A DNA stretch of 20,470 nucleotides from Ophiothrix spiculata. Taxonomy: Eukaryota; Echinodermata; Ophiuroidea; Amphilepidida; Ophiotrichidae. The position numbers and the translations under genes are program-made. Below the pieces are notes generated by a model. That model was not told the DNA's origin. It made no database searches and saw only the letters and a program-made list of their open reading frames with translations. Below are positions 1-8,480 of this stretch, one piece after another. Position 1 is the stretch's first letter. Every line of letters starts with the position of its first letter. The stretch lies in assembly GCA_000969725.1 (NCBI GenBank), contig JXSR01S065079.1; one strand, given 5' to 3'.

Positions 1-33
1 CATTTAGTTTGATATTTGGTCAAGCGATTTCAG

Positions 34-139
34 GGAACATAATCAAGATAGTGTTGTGGACTTTGAACTGGCAACCCTGCGTGTGTTTGAGCTCAGTTTC
101 CTGAACACTGTTGGGCTGTTAACAATTGGTCGCTTCCTG
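34..139 (+). other. Weak candidate coding exon
   Basis: A stop-free stretch of 35 codons follows an AG (31-33, preceded by a short T-run) and ends at CTG|GTAAGC (GT at 140-141), a good donor context. It is richer in G+C than the DNA around it. The conceptual peptide includes the segment DFELATLRVFELSFLN. The same frame stays open from base 8 to a TAA near 174, so an unspliced short frame is also possible. I recognise no domain. The pyrimidine tract before the acceptor is poor and no partner exon is visible in the window. This is a splice-signal and composition call only. Confidence 0.12.
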
Positions 140-173
140 GTAAGCAGCGAGAACTGCAGGACTTCCATGAAAT

Positions 174-940
174 AAGTAGGTTCACAAGGCCATTGCTAAA
201 TAACACCAGACTAAGGGATAGTATAGTGTGCTATATATATATGGAAGGAACTTTTTTGGAAATCTACATGTGTGTTTGTGAGTACCCATAATACACGTTG
301 GAATTTTAATAATGCAAAAAATACATGGATTATGTCAGAAAGTGAAGTTTGTGTTGTGTGGAAAGAGAAGTTTTACGGACTATTCAAGTATGTTTGTGCA
401 TTAAGAATTTGTGTTTGTTTGTGGCATGGGAGTTAATACTGTGTAAAAAGATAGTCTGAGTGTATGAGGCATGAGTCAATATTGGAATGGCAGGCATGTT
501 ATGTTGGTTCGGAGTGTAATGGATTCAGAGTATAGCGAGTTTGTATGCTAGTGTAAATTTACATGGTTGTTCATTGGAAAATAGACACGCTAGGCTACCC
601 ATACTCCACTAGTTTGTTAGTTTCCACAAAAAGTTGTCCTTTACCTTTTACTGTGAAAGAAAAGCATGAAGTCAGTCAGATGGAACTTATGTAGAATATC
701 ATAATTTATGAGGCAAACAAGGTCAGAATAGCATGGAAATCTACTAAATAAGGTCGAATAACAAATAAATATGTTTCCCTCCTTCACCTTCTTCAAGTTT
801 TGAAGATTTTCTAATATTCTTTTTCTTTATTGTTTATTTTGCTTCAATTGTACAGGATTGGGGTAAATTACATAGGCCTAAATACTATATAGACAACAAA
901 GTTCATATCATTTTAAAGGGCTTTCACATCATCCTTATCC
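174..940. other. Unassigned AT-rich stretch
   Basis: I see no open frame with coding character, no RNA gene and no clear terminal inverted repeat here. It holds ordinary AT-rich sequence with short T-runs and a TATATATATA run near 232-241. A TTAAAGGG word at 913-920 resembles the termini of the TTAA-flanked elements found elsewhere in the window, but I could find no second end for it. Confidence 0.5.
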
Positions 941-944
941 TTAA

Positions 945-1278
945 AGGTGCAATTCATGATTCTGATGTGATGAAAACCTTTATATAGATCTCTTTTCTAG
1001 CTAAATAAAAAGAAGAATACAACATACATGTATGCTGAATGAAAATTTCAACTTGATTCCTACCATTCCTTTTAAGTTATGAGCTTTACAGTTAAAAAAA
1101 AATCTGCATATTCCTACTGTATTGTAATTATTGACAGTAATTAGAATATGGTACATTTTCTCACTTTTCTCAAAAATGCAAGCACATTTGAAAGAATGGT
1201 TTGTATTCCAGTCAAGGATTCTTACTACTCAATTTTGATAGAGGTGACCTTGAGGATGAAAAGTGGATCATGGCCCCT
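945..1278 (+). mobile_element. TTAA-flanked non-autonomous DNA transposon, family 2, copy 1
   Basis: The element is bounded by TTAA at 941-944 and 1279-1282. The left end reads AGGTGCAATTCATGATTC; the right end, reverse-complemented, begins AGGGGCCATGATCC, so the terminal repeats are short and imperfect. A second copy in the same orientation starts at 14469, also directly after TTAA, and aligns over most of the length (shared words include ATTCTGATGTGA, ATGTATGCTGA and GACAGTAATTAGAA). TTAA target duplications are typical of piggyBac and Kolobok elements; the sequence does not decide between them. There is no transposase frame, so any mobility would have been in trans. Confidence 0.7.
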
Positions 1279-1282
1279 TTAA

Positions 1283-1493
1283 GTGTCATTTTTTCTCACA
1301 CATGACAAAGTTTTTTGTACATGGGCAGTCCCTTTTAAGCTACACTTGCTAAGGGACATTTGATCATTGCACTGTTTTTATTGTCATATCATACTGGTGG
1401 AGTGTCTATTATAAGTGATTATTGGGTTAAAATATGAAAATAAAAAAATATTGTTTATCAAAATTGTTAGAATTATAAAAAACTTGAGCAGTA
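1283..1493. other. Unassigned spacer
   Basis: This AT-rich DNA lies between two transposons. GGGCAGTCCCTTTTAA at 1324-1339 resembles the right end of the family-1 TTAA elements (GGCCAGTCCCTTTAA), but no homologous sequence precedes it, so I do not call it a copy. Confidence 0.4.
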
Positions 1494-1675
1494 CTGTTCT
1501 TGAAAAGAAGATATCAGGACCTACCCATCATACCTTGCTTCCAATGGGATTTTTTGTTCGGGTTGTAATGAGATGATTAATAGTGATGAAACATATCACA
1601 ATTAGCAGACCTCATTCCAATTTTACATTTCAGATATGTTTCATCATTAAGTCCTGATATCTTTTCTGTTCTTGA
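1494..1675 (-). mobile_element. MITE with 10-bp target duplication, copy 1 (internally deleted)
   Basis: The element spans 1504-1665 and is flanked by an exact 10-bp direct repeat, CTGTTCTTGA (1494-1503 and 1666-1675). The terminal inverted repeats match perfectly over 13 bp (AAGATATCAGGAC at 1508-1520 against 1651-1663). The core from about 1587 to 1645 is nearly identical to the reverse complement of the core of the second copy at 16340-16559, so the two copies lie in opposite orientations. Compared with that copy, this one has lost most of its right arm: the core ends at TTTCATCATTAA and is followed directly by the terminal GTCCTGATATC. Target duplications of 9-11 bp are typical of Mutator-like elements, so I infer a Mutator-type MITE. 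No coding capacity is present. Confidence 0.82.
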
Positions 1676-1905
1676 GGCTGAAAAGTCTACGATGAGAATA
1701 TTAAATCATAGAAAAATAAGTGAAAGGTTAAATATTTTTATATAGCTTCACTTATGAGAGGAAATGAGATGATAGTGCACTGATTTTGTGCCCTGTATAT
1801 GCTCACTGTATTGACCTGGAACTGATGTCTTGCATTTGAATTCTGGATTTCATCATTTGTTCTCAAAGTAGCAGTTTTAGACTTTACAAGGACATATTTA
1901 TTATT

Positions 1906-2199
1906 AGAAGATAAGGTTTTCACAATATCCCACGATGCAATGCAACATTGTACATATACCTGCAAATCCAATTCAACTCCTATACTTCTGTACAGGTTTC
2001 TGACGTTTTTGAGGTGTCAGCAATGTGGGTAAACACTGGGCTATTGTGAAAAGAAACACATCCCTGGAAAGATATGAATGAGTACTATTCAATGGAATTC
2101 TCAAATCCCTAAGAGCCCCTTGTCTAGAAAACCATTATTGCCTATTATATCTAAGTGTATCAGAATAATGCATCGTGGGATATTCTGAAAACCTCTTCT
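1906..2199. mobile_element. Inverted-repeat element, probable MITE
   Basis: Two arms of 25 bp, at 1915-1939 and 2169-2193, match as inverted repeats with one mismatch; the core word is ATATCCCACGATGCA. A weaker AGAAGA match extends each arm outward to about 1906 and 2199. The spacing of about 280 bp and lack of coding capacity fit a MITE. An 8-bp direct repeat TTACAAGG occurs further out (1884-1891 and 2225-2232). It does not sit at the apparent repeat ends, so I treat it as possibly chance. I do not assign a superfamily. Confidence 0.5.
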
Positions 2200-2370
2200 G
2201 GAAGATAACCATTTTAGAGTTACATTACAAGGTATGCCTATATTTTTTGCACCAATAAGATCACACTTATAATACTAATAGCTTGATCTAATCAGTAGTT
2301 GCTATGGTTATCTGTCTGGATGTCATGTGATTTAATTAGGTCATTGGTTCTTTATTTATGTTGTCCATCA

Positions 2371-2793
2371 ACATATGTGCCCGTCCAGCCCAAACGAGCC
2401 GTAAATTCAGCAAACTTCATTTTGCGTTACAGGTGGAAGTTCATGTCTAGGTTGTAATTTGCCGAAATTGATTTTTGACAGATTCACAATCCTTGTGCTT
2501 ACATCAAACCACCAGCAAAGTTTCATTTCAAAAAAGTGATCAGATATATGAAACATATTGAGGGCAATCAACAGAAAATATGGGGCTTACTGATCTTTGA
2601 ACCTGTTTATATCAGTTACACATTTTACTCCCCGACAACCTTTGATGGACTATAACATGACTTCTGGAAATCGAGTGAAGTTCATTGAGATGTCATTTTA
2701 ATCCTTATATGTTCTGTGCAAATATTTTTAAAAAAGTGAAGAATGACATAAGGCTGCATTTACGGCGGTTTGGGGATGGACGGTCACATATGT
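2371..2793. mobile_element. MITE with ~36-bp terminal inverted repeats ending in CATATG
   Basis: The left end (2371-2406) begins ACATATGTGCCCGTCC and the right end (2758-2793), reverse-complemented, begins ACATATGTGACCGTCC. The match continues through GCCGTAAAT with a few mismatches and two one-base gaps. The ~420-bp body has no coding frame. Because the ends contain the self-complementary CATATG, the target duplication cannot be placed uniquely: TA, ATAT or CATATG would all fit. A TA duplication with ends TGTGNCCGTCC would suggest Tc1/mariner-type, but this is an inference. Confidence 0.75.
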
Positions 2794-2903
2794 ATATAAT
2801 TAAATAAATTTGATTTATAAAAAAAATACTAGAGAGTAATGAACATCAATCTCAATTACAGTCACTCATTAGGGACCGACTTTTACAATTAGCAAAGAAA
2901 CAG

Positions 2904-3028
2904 ATTATTGTTCTGATCAAGTGTACTGTAGGTCCCATCCAATATTGTAGGGTTGGTTAGGGTACTAAGGGCTATAGGGTTTAGTTTTGGATGGGATCTA
3001 GTATACCAAGGCCAAGGGCAACAATAAT
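2904..3028. repeat. Fold-back (hairpin-forming) repeat
   Basis: Nested inverted repeats are present. The outer ATTATTGTT (2904-2912) pairs with AACAATAAT (3020-3028). The inner arm GTACTGTAGGTCCCATCCAA (2923-2942) pairs with 2987-3006 with three mismatches. The loop holds several GGGT/TAGGG words. It ends eight bases before the TTAA-flanked element at 3040. It could be a small MITE, but no target duplication is evident. Confidence 0.5.
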
Positions 3029-3039
3029 TTTAGATTTAA

Positions 3040-3573
3040 AGGGACTATCCTAGATTCCACATAGAATTAAAAACTTATGGAAATGCTCTAAATACAACAT
3101 AAAAGTGTAGTAATACAAAAAAGAGTAAAACAAATACACAGAAATGGCCAAAATTGAGAGACAACTGATTTGCAATTTATCATTCTTTGATGGTGGTGTG
3201 ACTATCTTGTGTTTTCTGAATCCTAAATTTGTACCTCAGATCTGGATTTACCAGATAAAAAAATCAAACAAAGCTCTTAGAGATGATTTAATACATATTA
3301 AAAGAGAAACAATTTCATCAAAAATAACTTGTTTACCCATCACATGTGTAGAAACAAAATCTTTTTAAATTTTGAAACTAGAAACACTGTTTTCACATCT
3401 TTTTTTTCGCCGGCGAAAAAAATTAAAGCAGATAAAGAATTGCCATTTTCTCCAATATTCCTCAAAATCATGGAAAACTGCTTGCAGGTTGTATTACTAT
3501 AAACATGTTCTATCGATTCATGTTAAAAAATATGTGGGTAAAAAATTAGTGGGAAGAATCTAGGCCAGTCCCT
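3040..3573 (+). mobile_element. TTAA-flanked DNA transposon, family 1, copy A (complete)
   Basis: The element is flanked by TTAA at 3036-3039 and 3574-3577. The ends are inverted repeats of 18 bp: AGGGACTATCCTAGATTC on the left and AGGGACTGGCCTAGATTC read inward from the right, two mismatches. The total is 534 bp. A full inverted copy lies at 15135-15667 and a truncated copy at about 9380-9508. A 22-bp perfect palindrome (T7-CGCCGGCG-A7, 3401-3422) sits inside. Short open frames within it (3144-3368 and 3372-3563) are not kept intact in the other copy, so I call the element non-coding. TTAA insertion points to piggyBac or Kolobok machinery acting in trans. Confidence 0.85.
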
Positions 3574-3577
3574 TTAA

Positions 3578-4043
3578 GTCAGTATTTAGACTAAGATGGG
3601 CACAATGTGAAATCTGATACACACCATATTTAGGATAAATCATGTTGTTAGGGAGCTTCATATCACAATGATGCTACCTATTCCTATTTTAAGAAGTGTA
3701 TATTATACTTTTTAACTGATTGACCTTGCCCTTAGAAATGCATTTTGCGATGTTTCACCCTCAGTTTTCTTCTTACTCTTCCGAGGCAAAACAAAGTATG
3801 CAACCCTGGGGATGAGGACCAATTGACTTTACACTTTTTGCTATATATCAAAAACTATTTGGAATTTGGAGGTGAATATTTGGATTTAGAATCAGAAAAA
3901 TATGGGCTTGCATTTGGCATCAAAAAATGCAATACTTCCGGTTGAGCCCCGGGGATGAGAATGTTGATTGGAACCTACACCTTTAAAAGCCAGTCCTCAG
4001 ATTCTCCTCCAGATACTCCAGTTTCATCCTGTATCAAAAATAG
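3578..4043. other. Unassigned stretch with repeated GGGGATGAG words
   Basis: I see no gene here. GGGGATGAG occurs at 3808-3816 (CAACCCTGGGGATGAGGA) and at 3951-3959 (CCCCGGGGATGAGAATG), bracketing about 140 bp. This may mark an old duplicated or repeat-derived segment. A 66-codon frame overlapping it has no recognisable features and is probably chance. Confidence 0.35.
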
Positions 4044-4393
4044 TAATTAAAACAATACTATAAAGTGAAAATGAAGCACCCCTGTCACTCATGGCTTATT
4101 GGGTTTATTTTGGGTAGATATGAATACCCTCCAAATGATTTGGCTCAAAGATGCTTACTTTTTCTGTTATGGCTATTTGTTGAATTAAATTTGGGATCCC
4201 GAATTTAATTCCACATGTGTTAGTATAGGAAAGCATGCATAAGCTTTTTATCCATTTTTCGTGGCAAAACAATTTTTTGCACAAAATACACTTGCAAACG
4301 ATTTTTGATGATCACATTCCTCCATTTTATGCTGTTTTTCCTATAAACTATTTTTGATCAAAATCTTATACATTGTATGACTATCATTGCTTT
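4044..4393 (+). repeat. Dispersed repeat, copy 1 (lacks the insertions seen in copy 2)
   Basis: This segment aligns with 11313-12052 from the shared CAATACTATAAAGTG near the start to ATTGCTTT at the end. It contains a near-perfect 30-bp palindrome at 4182-4211 (centre GGGATCCC), which is also recognisable in copy 2. Copy 1 reads continuously through CTGTTATGG at 4165-4172, where copy 2 is interrupted by a 276-bp transposon; TTA at 4167-4169 is the uninterrupted target. I do not recognise the family. Its own termini are not clear. Confidence 0.65.
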
Positions 4394-4839
4394 GTTACAG
4401 TGTTTGATACTGATGAGGCTATCTTGTCTTATTTATCTCTAGGTGCAGTTATATATGTCATCCCTATTGAAGATGTCCATGAAAAAGCAATGGTTTCTAA
4501 CATTGACTTGTTATGTATTTAGGTTAAGTAGTTTTGTCCTTGATCCTCATTACAACTTGATGTATTGGAGATAGTGGTTTGTCCTTTATCCTTGTAACAA
4601 CATGATCGATCTATGGATGCCAGTGACTAATTCTATAAAGCTTGATAAACTGCTGCTCATTTTGTTGAGTTTACCTCTCGCATCTTCTGTCAGGTCTGTT
4701 GTGATCATACTCTGGCAACTGAATGGTAATTTAACTGATAATGCGGCTGTCAAGCCAGTCAAGCGTTGTTCTTTCCTTACGCACAATTTGGCGGCAAAAT
4801 GTATGATGCATATTGTGTTATAGTCAAGTAATAGTAGCC

Positions 4840-4945
4840 CCCGACAGAACGCACAGCGGAGTCACTACGCACTCGTGCAGCGTCGGTCTAGGCATGGCGC
4901 CCGCGTGGCGCAATCCCCCAACTCAGACGGATTTTTAGGGTGCAA
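4840..4945. other. Short G+C- and CpG-rich island
   Basis: About 100 bp of clearly higher G+C, with many CpG dinucleotides, stands out in the AT-rich surroundings. Segments include CCCCCGACAGAACGCACAGC and GGCATGGCGCCCGCGTGG. No tRNA box A/B pair, splice-framed exon or open frame of note is visible. It might be part of an unrecognised repeat or SINE, or a small unmethylated element; I cannot tell which. Confidence 0.4.
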
Positions 4946-5090
4946 ATAGACAAGTTTCCTATCTGTACTTTCTTTAACCTATGGTTGTGGTCATTTGGTG
5001 AACATCAATGTCACCATATACCTCTTGCATTCTCTGGCAAGTTTGTTATGATAATTTGGTAATCATCAGTGTTGCCATATACCCCTTGCA

Positions 5091-5300
5091 TTTAAGCGTG
5101 GCCGAGCGGTTACAGCACGGGACTCGTAATACAGAGGTTGTGGGTTCAAGCCCTTGTGGCGGCACTGCCGATCGGACCATGTCTCCTTGTTTCCTTGGGC
5201 AAGAAACTTTATAGTACTCTAATTGCTGTGCGGTTTCGGTAATCACCCAAAACCGTTGGTCCCCTGTGTGAATGCTCCTTTTTGGGGCGCTGCATGCAGA
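5091..5300 (+). mobile_element. tRNA-derived SINE, copy 1
   Basis: The head carries a pol III box A (TGGCCGAGCGG, 5099-5109) and box B (GGTTCAAGCCC, 5143-5153) at tRNA spacing. An anticodon-loop-like CTCGTAA (CGT, Thr-like) lies between them. The arms pair too poorly for a functional tRNA. Downstream is a SINE body containing CCTTGGGCAAGAAACTTTAT, a type of word that recurs in animal SINE central domains and in the second SINE at 9539. Likely target duplications are TATACCCCTTG (5078-5088) and TATACCTTG (5302-5310), differing by a 2-bp indel. The element interrupts the 61-bp tandem repeat. The 106-codon antisense frame at 5046-5366 is a by-product. Confidence 0.78.
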
Positions 5301-5399
5301 GTATACCTTGTGAGTCCATTCTCTGACAAGTTTGTTGCGATCATTTAAAGTACAGTATAGCATCACTGATCACTATAACCAGCCACTGTTATAGATCTA

Positions 5400-6960
5400 T
5401 AGAAACCAAAATCAAATATTTACATATTTATTTAAGATAGGCATAAATAACATGTAATGAAAGTATTGATAGTGGACACATGACCCAATTTAGTTTGCGT
5501 TACGAAAAAAATGGGGCCAGGTGGCAAAGTAATTAATTCAGTGCTTAGACAATCTGCTTTACAATATGTGCATTTAGGAAAACTTGACGTAGTATAGTTC
5601 ATTGTCATCACCTACAATATATTTTAAAGATGAATTTGGTTTTTTTAAAGACAAATCAAATATATTTAAGATTTATAATCAAATGTGCATAAAGAAAATG
5701 ATTTCATAAAGTAAAATATTTCACAAGTTCACCTCTGTTCATTTCATAGATGTCTTATTCCCCTTGATTCATACTGCCCTCGCTTGGCACATTGGGGTTA
5801 TGTTTTTAGACTGAAAGTACAGTTGGATCAACAGGCCAACAGCAGATATGCTCCTTAGAGTCCTGTTTGGAGTAGGATGGAGTGATAACGTAACCATAAA
5901 AAATAGTAAATTCAGTAGAATAGAATTTATTTACAATTTTGCTAATTTTACTTCATCAAAGATGAAAGTATACTCTTTTTCAAACACAAAATTTGAAAAT
6001 GGATGGCATATATAAATTTATGGATCCTCTTAGTATTCATGAGCATGCACATATCTAAATTTTGTTACATAATAAAACCATATGGTGGTTAAACTGACAT
6101 TGTGTAATGCATCATGACTGACATATCTTTATAGGGACTAAAATATAATAAATGAAAAATGGGTATATGATGATAAATGGGTAGTTTAGTAGCTTTCCAT
6201 ATAACTAGTTCAGTGCAGTGAATTAATTAGACACAATTTGATGTTTTCTTTCCATCTAAAGATACATGCAAAAAATTATGATTCTGAACACACAGCTGAT
6301 TGAGAAGGGATAATGGAAGGCATATGCCTGAAAAATATTATCCCACCTTCATAACATTTGTAAGCGATATCATTAAAAGAAACCCTTTTGATATATGGTA
6401 TTAATGTTGATAAGCCAATTGGTAGGTCATCAAACAGGATGGGCAAAAACTGTTAAAATCTTAATTGAATATGTGGGAACTTAATATATCTTGTCATTAA
6501 ATGATACATCGTCAAGGTGTCCTTCTTGTAAGCCAAGCTTTCCTTGTCCTAATTATTATGACCAGTCTTACAACCATCAAGTGTCATTTACATCAAACAG
6601 GGTTCAGGTTTACATACTACACCATAATGTGTGAATACAAAACTTCCTGTGATCTGTATTCCGATCGTCTTCAAGGAAACAAATTGGACTACTGTCTTGC
6701 ATGTGTGTGTATCGTGCATTGCTTGTACCTGGTATAGGGGACAGCCTGTTTTAAGATAGGTCAGAGTGCCTCTCTCTCTTTCAAAACTATTGGCCAGACT
6801 CCAATTTTTATATTGTAATTCTGGAACTCCACATCTCCTTCCCCATGAGTCTGTTACCTTCTCAGTACATGGAAGCATGTTGGACACCATGGTCAAGAGT
6901 TGCACAATTTAGAGTTAGCTTCTTGCTCAAGGATACCACATACCTGGGGAGGGGGATTCT
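5400..6960. other. Long stretch with nothing assignable
   Basis: About 1.5 kb of AT-rich DNA. I found no convincing terminal inverted repeat, RNA gene, microsatellite or spliced exon. A 78-codon frame at 6501-6737 begins with a hydrophobic N-terminus, but it has no homology I recognise and no supporting context. Frames on the other strand at 6588-6905 and 6893-7099 are equally unsupported. Confidence 0.5.
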
Positions 6961-6969
6961 CACATAATG

Positions 6970-7228
6970 TTTGTATATGGGTATGTGCCATGGTTTTGGG
7001 GTTTAATGTCACAATTTTATGTATATTGATGGGTGGGGTTTTGTCACAGACCAAATGTTCCAAATTGTAAAATTGGATGTTTTTCAAAAAATGCATCAAA
7101 ACGCACCCAATTTTTGCAAAATAGGGTGTTTTTTGAGGAAAAATTGTATAGTGATGCGTCGCAAAATCACCTTTTTCTGGCTATAGAAAATTTTCAAAAT
7201 CGCAAAGTTTGACACATCCCCATACAAA
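6970..7228. mobile_element. Possible degenerate inverted-repeat element
   Basis: TTTGTATATGGGTATGTGCC (6970-6989) pairs as an inverted repeat with 7211-7228, whose reverse complement reads TTTGTATGGGGATGTGTC: 16 of 18 positions plus a 2-bp gap. The interior holds GCACCCAATTTTTGC and GGGTGTTTTTTGAG (7103-7136), also found inside the TTA-flanked MITE at 11577-11852. No target duplication is visible. The call rests on modest similarity. Confidence 0.35.
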
Positions 7229-7340
7229 AGAAAGTTAAGACCCCTCGGGACCACTCATGTTACCACAATACTGAATGCGTAATGCTTGTTCGGATGTGCA
7301 CCCTGTGCACTTAAGTTGCGCACTTTAGAAGTGAAGCAGT

Positions 7341-7368
7341 TTCTACGCACAACTTATTTTTCGTAGAA
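7341..7368. repeat. Small hairpin
   Basis: TTCTACG (7341-7347) pairs with CGTAGAA (7362-7368), and the pairing can continue outward imperfectly (GCAGT against GCTGTGC). A chance origin is possible; no transcript context is visible. Confidence 0.3.
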
Positions 7369-7399
7369 GCTGTGCAATCAGACTATTGGTAAATGGGTC

Positions 7400-7898
7400 A
7401 GTACTTGTAGGATCATGTGAAACAGTTTATTTTCTTGGTTTATTTGCTAGATTTAGTGAAAAGAATCACAATTATTCTTTTTATCTGAAGGTTTCATGAT
7501 TACTTGACCTATATGTTTGAATAAGTCAGTATTTTAGGGCAGTTTGAACCCTTATTCTACAGATTTGATCTTTGTCTGTAAAGGTTTATACAAAGATTTT
7601 CAAGAAGGAAAATTTAATATTCAATTTGACTTTGATATCAATTTATCATAAGTTTTTTGTGAATTTTGACATTCTCCTCAGCCGGAACTATGTGATAAAT
7701 CTTATATATTATAAAAAGGATGAATATATTTCCAAGAAGCTTTTAATCATTTAGAAAAACTTTGAAGGAAACAAAATCAAAATTTTAAAAATTAAGTGTG
7801 AGATTTACTTTTGTCTACAGTAAAACCTTTTTTCAGTTATCCAAAAAGGGCACAACCAGTTAAGGACAATTTCTTATTACCTTATAATTATGTTGTAG
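7400..7898. other. Unassigned AT-rich stretch
   Basis: I see no gene, RNA or repeat boundary here. A 60-codon frame at 7572-7754 is Ile/Lys/Asn/Tyr-rich, as expected from translated AT-rich DNA, and is not credible as a gene. Confidence 0.5.
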
Positions 7899-7992
7899 CC
7901 AATTCTAGAAATACCATGCTATTTATTGCATTAGTTCCGTGTTAACCAATTCTAGAAATACCATTCTATTTATTGCATTAGTTCCGTGTAAA
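7899..7992 (+). repeat. Two-unit 47-bp tandem duplication
   Basis: The unit CCAATTCTAGAAATACCATG... occurs at 7899-7945 and again at 7946-7992. The copies differ by one clear substitution (CATG/CATT) and at the very end, so the duplication is young compared with most repeats in the window. It has no coding context. Confidence 0.9.
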
Positions 7993-8263
7993 ACAAAACA
8001 CAATTCCCGAGATTTTATTCCCTTTTAAGGAAACCATAACTCTATTTATTATTATTACACCAATTTCCACTTTAACTTTCTAAGTTTAAATATTTAGAAC
8101 ATAATCATGTGATTTTGATAATAGGATAGGTTTAATAGGCCTATTTGAAGGCTACAGAGCTATTCAGGAATCAGGCCTTGGTTTTGGGTTTTTGACAGAA
8201 TACCTAGGATGTGGCTGGGATGTGGTAGCTACAGGATTCCCTGGAGGATCCATTTTCTGCTTA

Positions 8264-8477
8264 GGCTGCGATCACATAGAAGTATACGGTATTCGCTATA
8301 CGCTATTCGATGGCTATATCTTTAATATAGGCACGGCGAGCTATACGTTTTTTCGAATAGTGCCCTCTTATGTGACCCGGTAGCATCAAATTCACGTGTT
8401 CGATTGAATCTATACGCGTGCCCAAGTGAAATTGTGCACCGTATACCCGAATAGTATAGTTCTATGTGATCGCAGCC
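8264..8477. mobile_element. TTA-flanked MITE with 18-bp perfect TIRs (PIF/Harbinger-type)
   Basis: Both ends carry GGCTGCGATCACATAGAA as a perfect 18-bp inverted repeat (8264-8281 and 8460-8477). They are flanked by a TTA direct repeat (8261-8263 and 8478-8480). A 3-bp TTA/TAA duplication with GG-starting ends is the hallmark of PIF/Harbinger (Tourist-like) elements. Subterminal DNA repeats variants of CTATTCG and TATACG in both arms, extending the imperfect inverted repeat to about 40 bp. At 214 bp it has no transposase. The 63-codon frame overlapping its left end is chance. Confidence 0.88.
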
Positions 8478-8480
8478 TTA

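Larger units (their letters stand above)
4674..5350 (+). repeat. Diverged ~61-bp tandem repeat, interrupted by a SINE
   Basis: The unit contains CATTCTCTGGCAAGTTTGTT followed by GATNATTTGGTNANCATCA and a CCATATACCNCTTGCA segment. Two adjacent units are clear (4991-5029 and 5052-5090 match at an offset of 61 bp). A third starts at about 5320, after the SINE (CTCTGACAAGTTTGTTGCGATCATTT). A more diverged relative lies at 4674-4708 (CCTCTCGCATCTTCTGTCAG). DNA at 4709-4960 between them does not match the unit. Confidence 0.6.

Noticed and set aside
2946..2985. Interstitial telomere-like TTAGGG repeat
   Set aside because: Only one exact TTAGGG among irregular TAGGG/AAGGG words in the loop of a hairpin; no regular 6-bp period.
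3144..3563. Two consecutive open frames inside TTAA-family copy A
   Set aside because: The inverted copy B breaks these frames by indels; the shared KRETISS run follows from DNA homology, not protein conservation.
5092..5165. Functional tRNA-Thr gene
   Set aside because: Boxes A and B are good, but acceptor, anticodon and T stems pair poorly and a SINE body follows.
5046..5366. 106-codon minus-strand open frame, the longest in the window
   Set aside because: It runs antisense through the tRNA-derived SINE; its middle translates box B and the tRNA-like arm, a common artefact.
6501..6737. 78-codon frame with hydrophobic, signal-peptide-like start
   Set aside because: No homology, splice context or poly(A) signal support; hydrophobic starts are common in T-rich DNA.
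7899..7992. CRISPR-like repeat pair
   Set aside because: The two 47-bp units are directly adjacent without a spacer and the DNA looks animal; a simple tandem duplication explains it.
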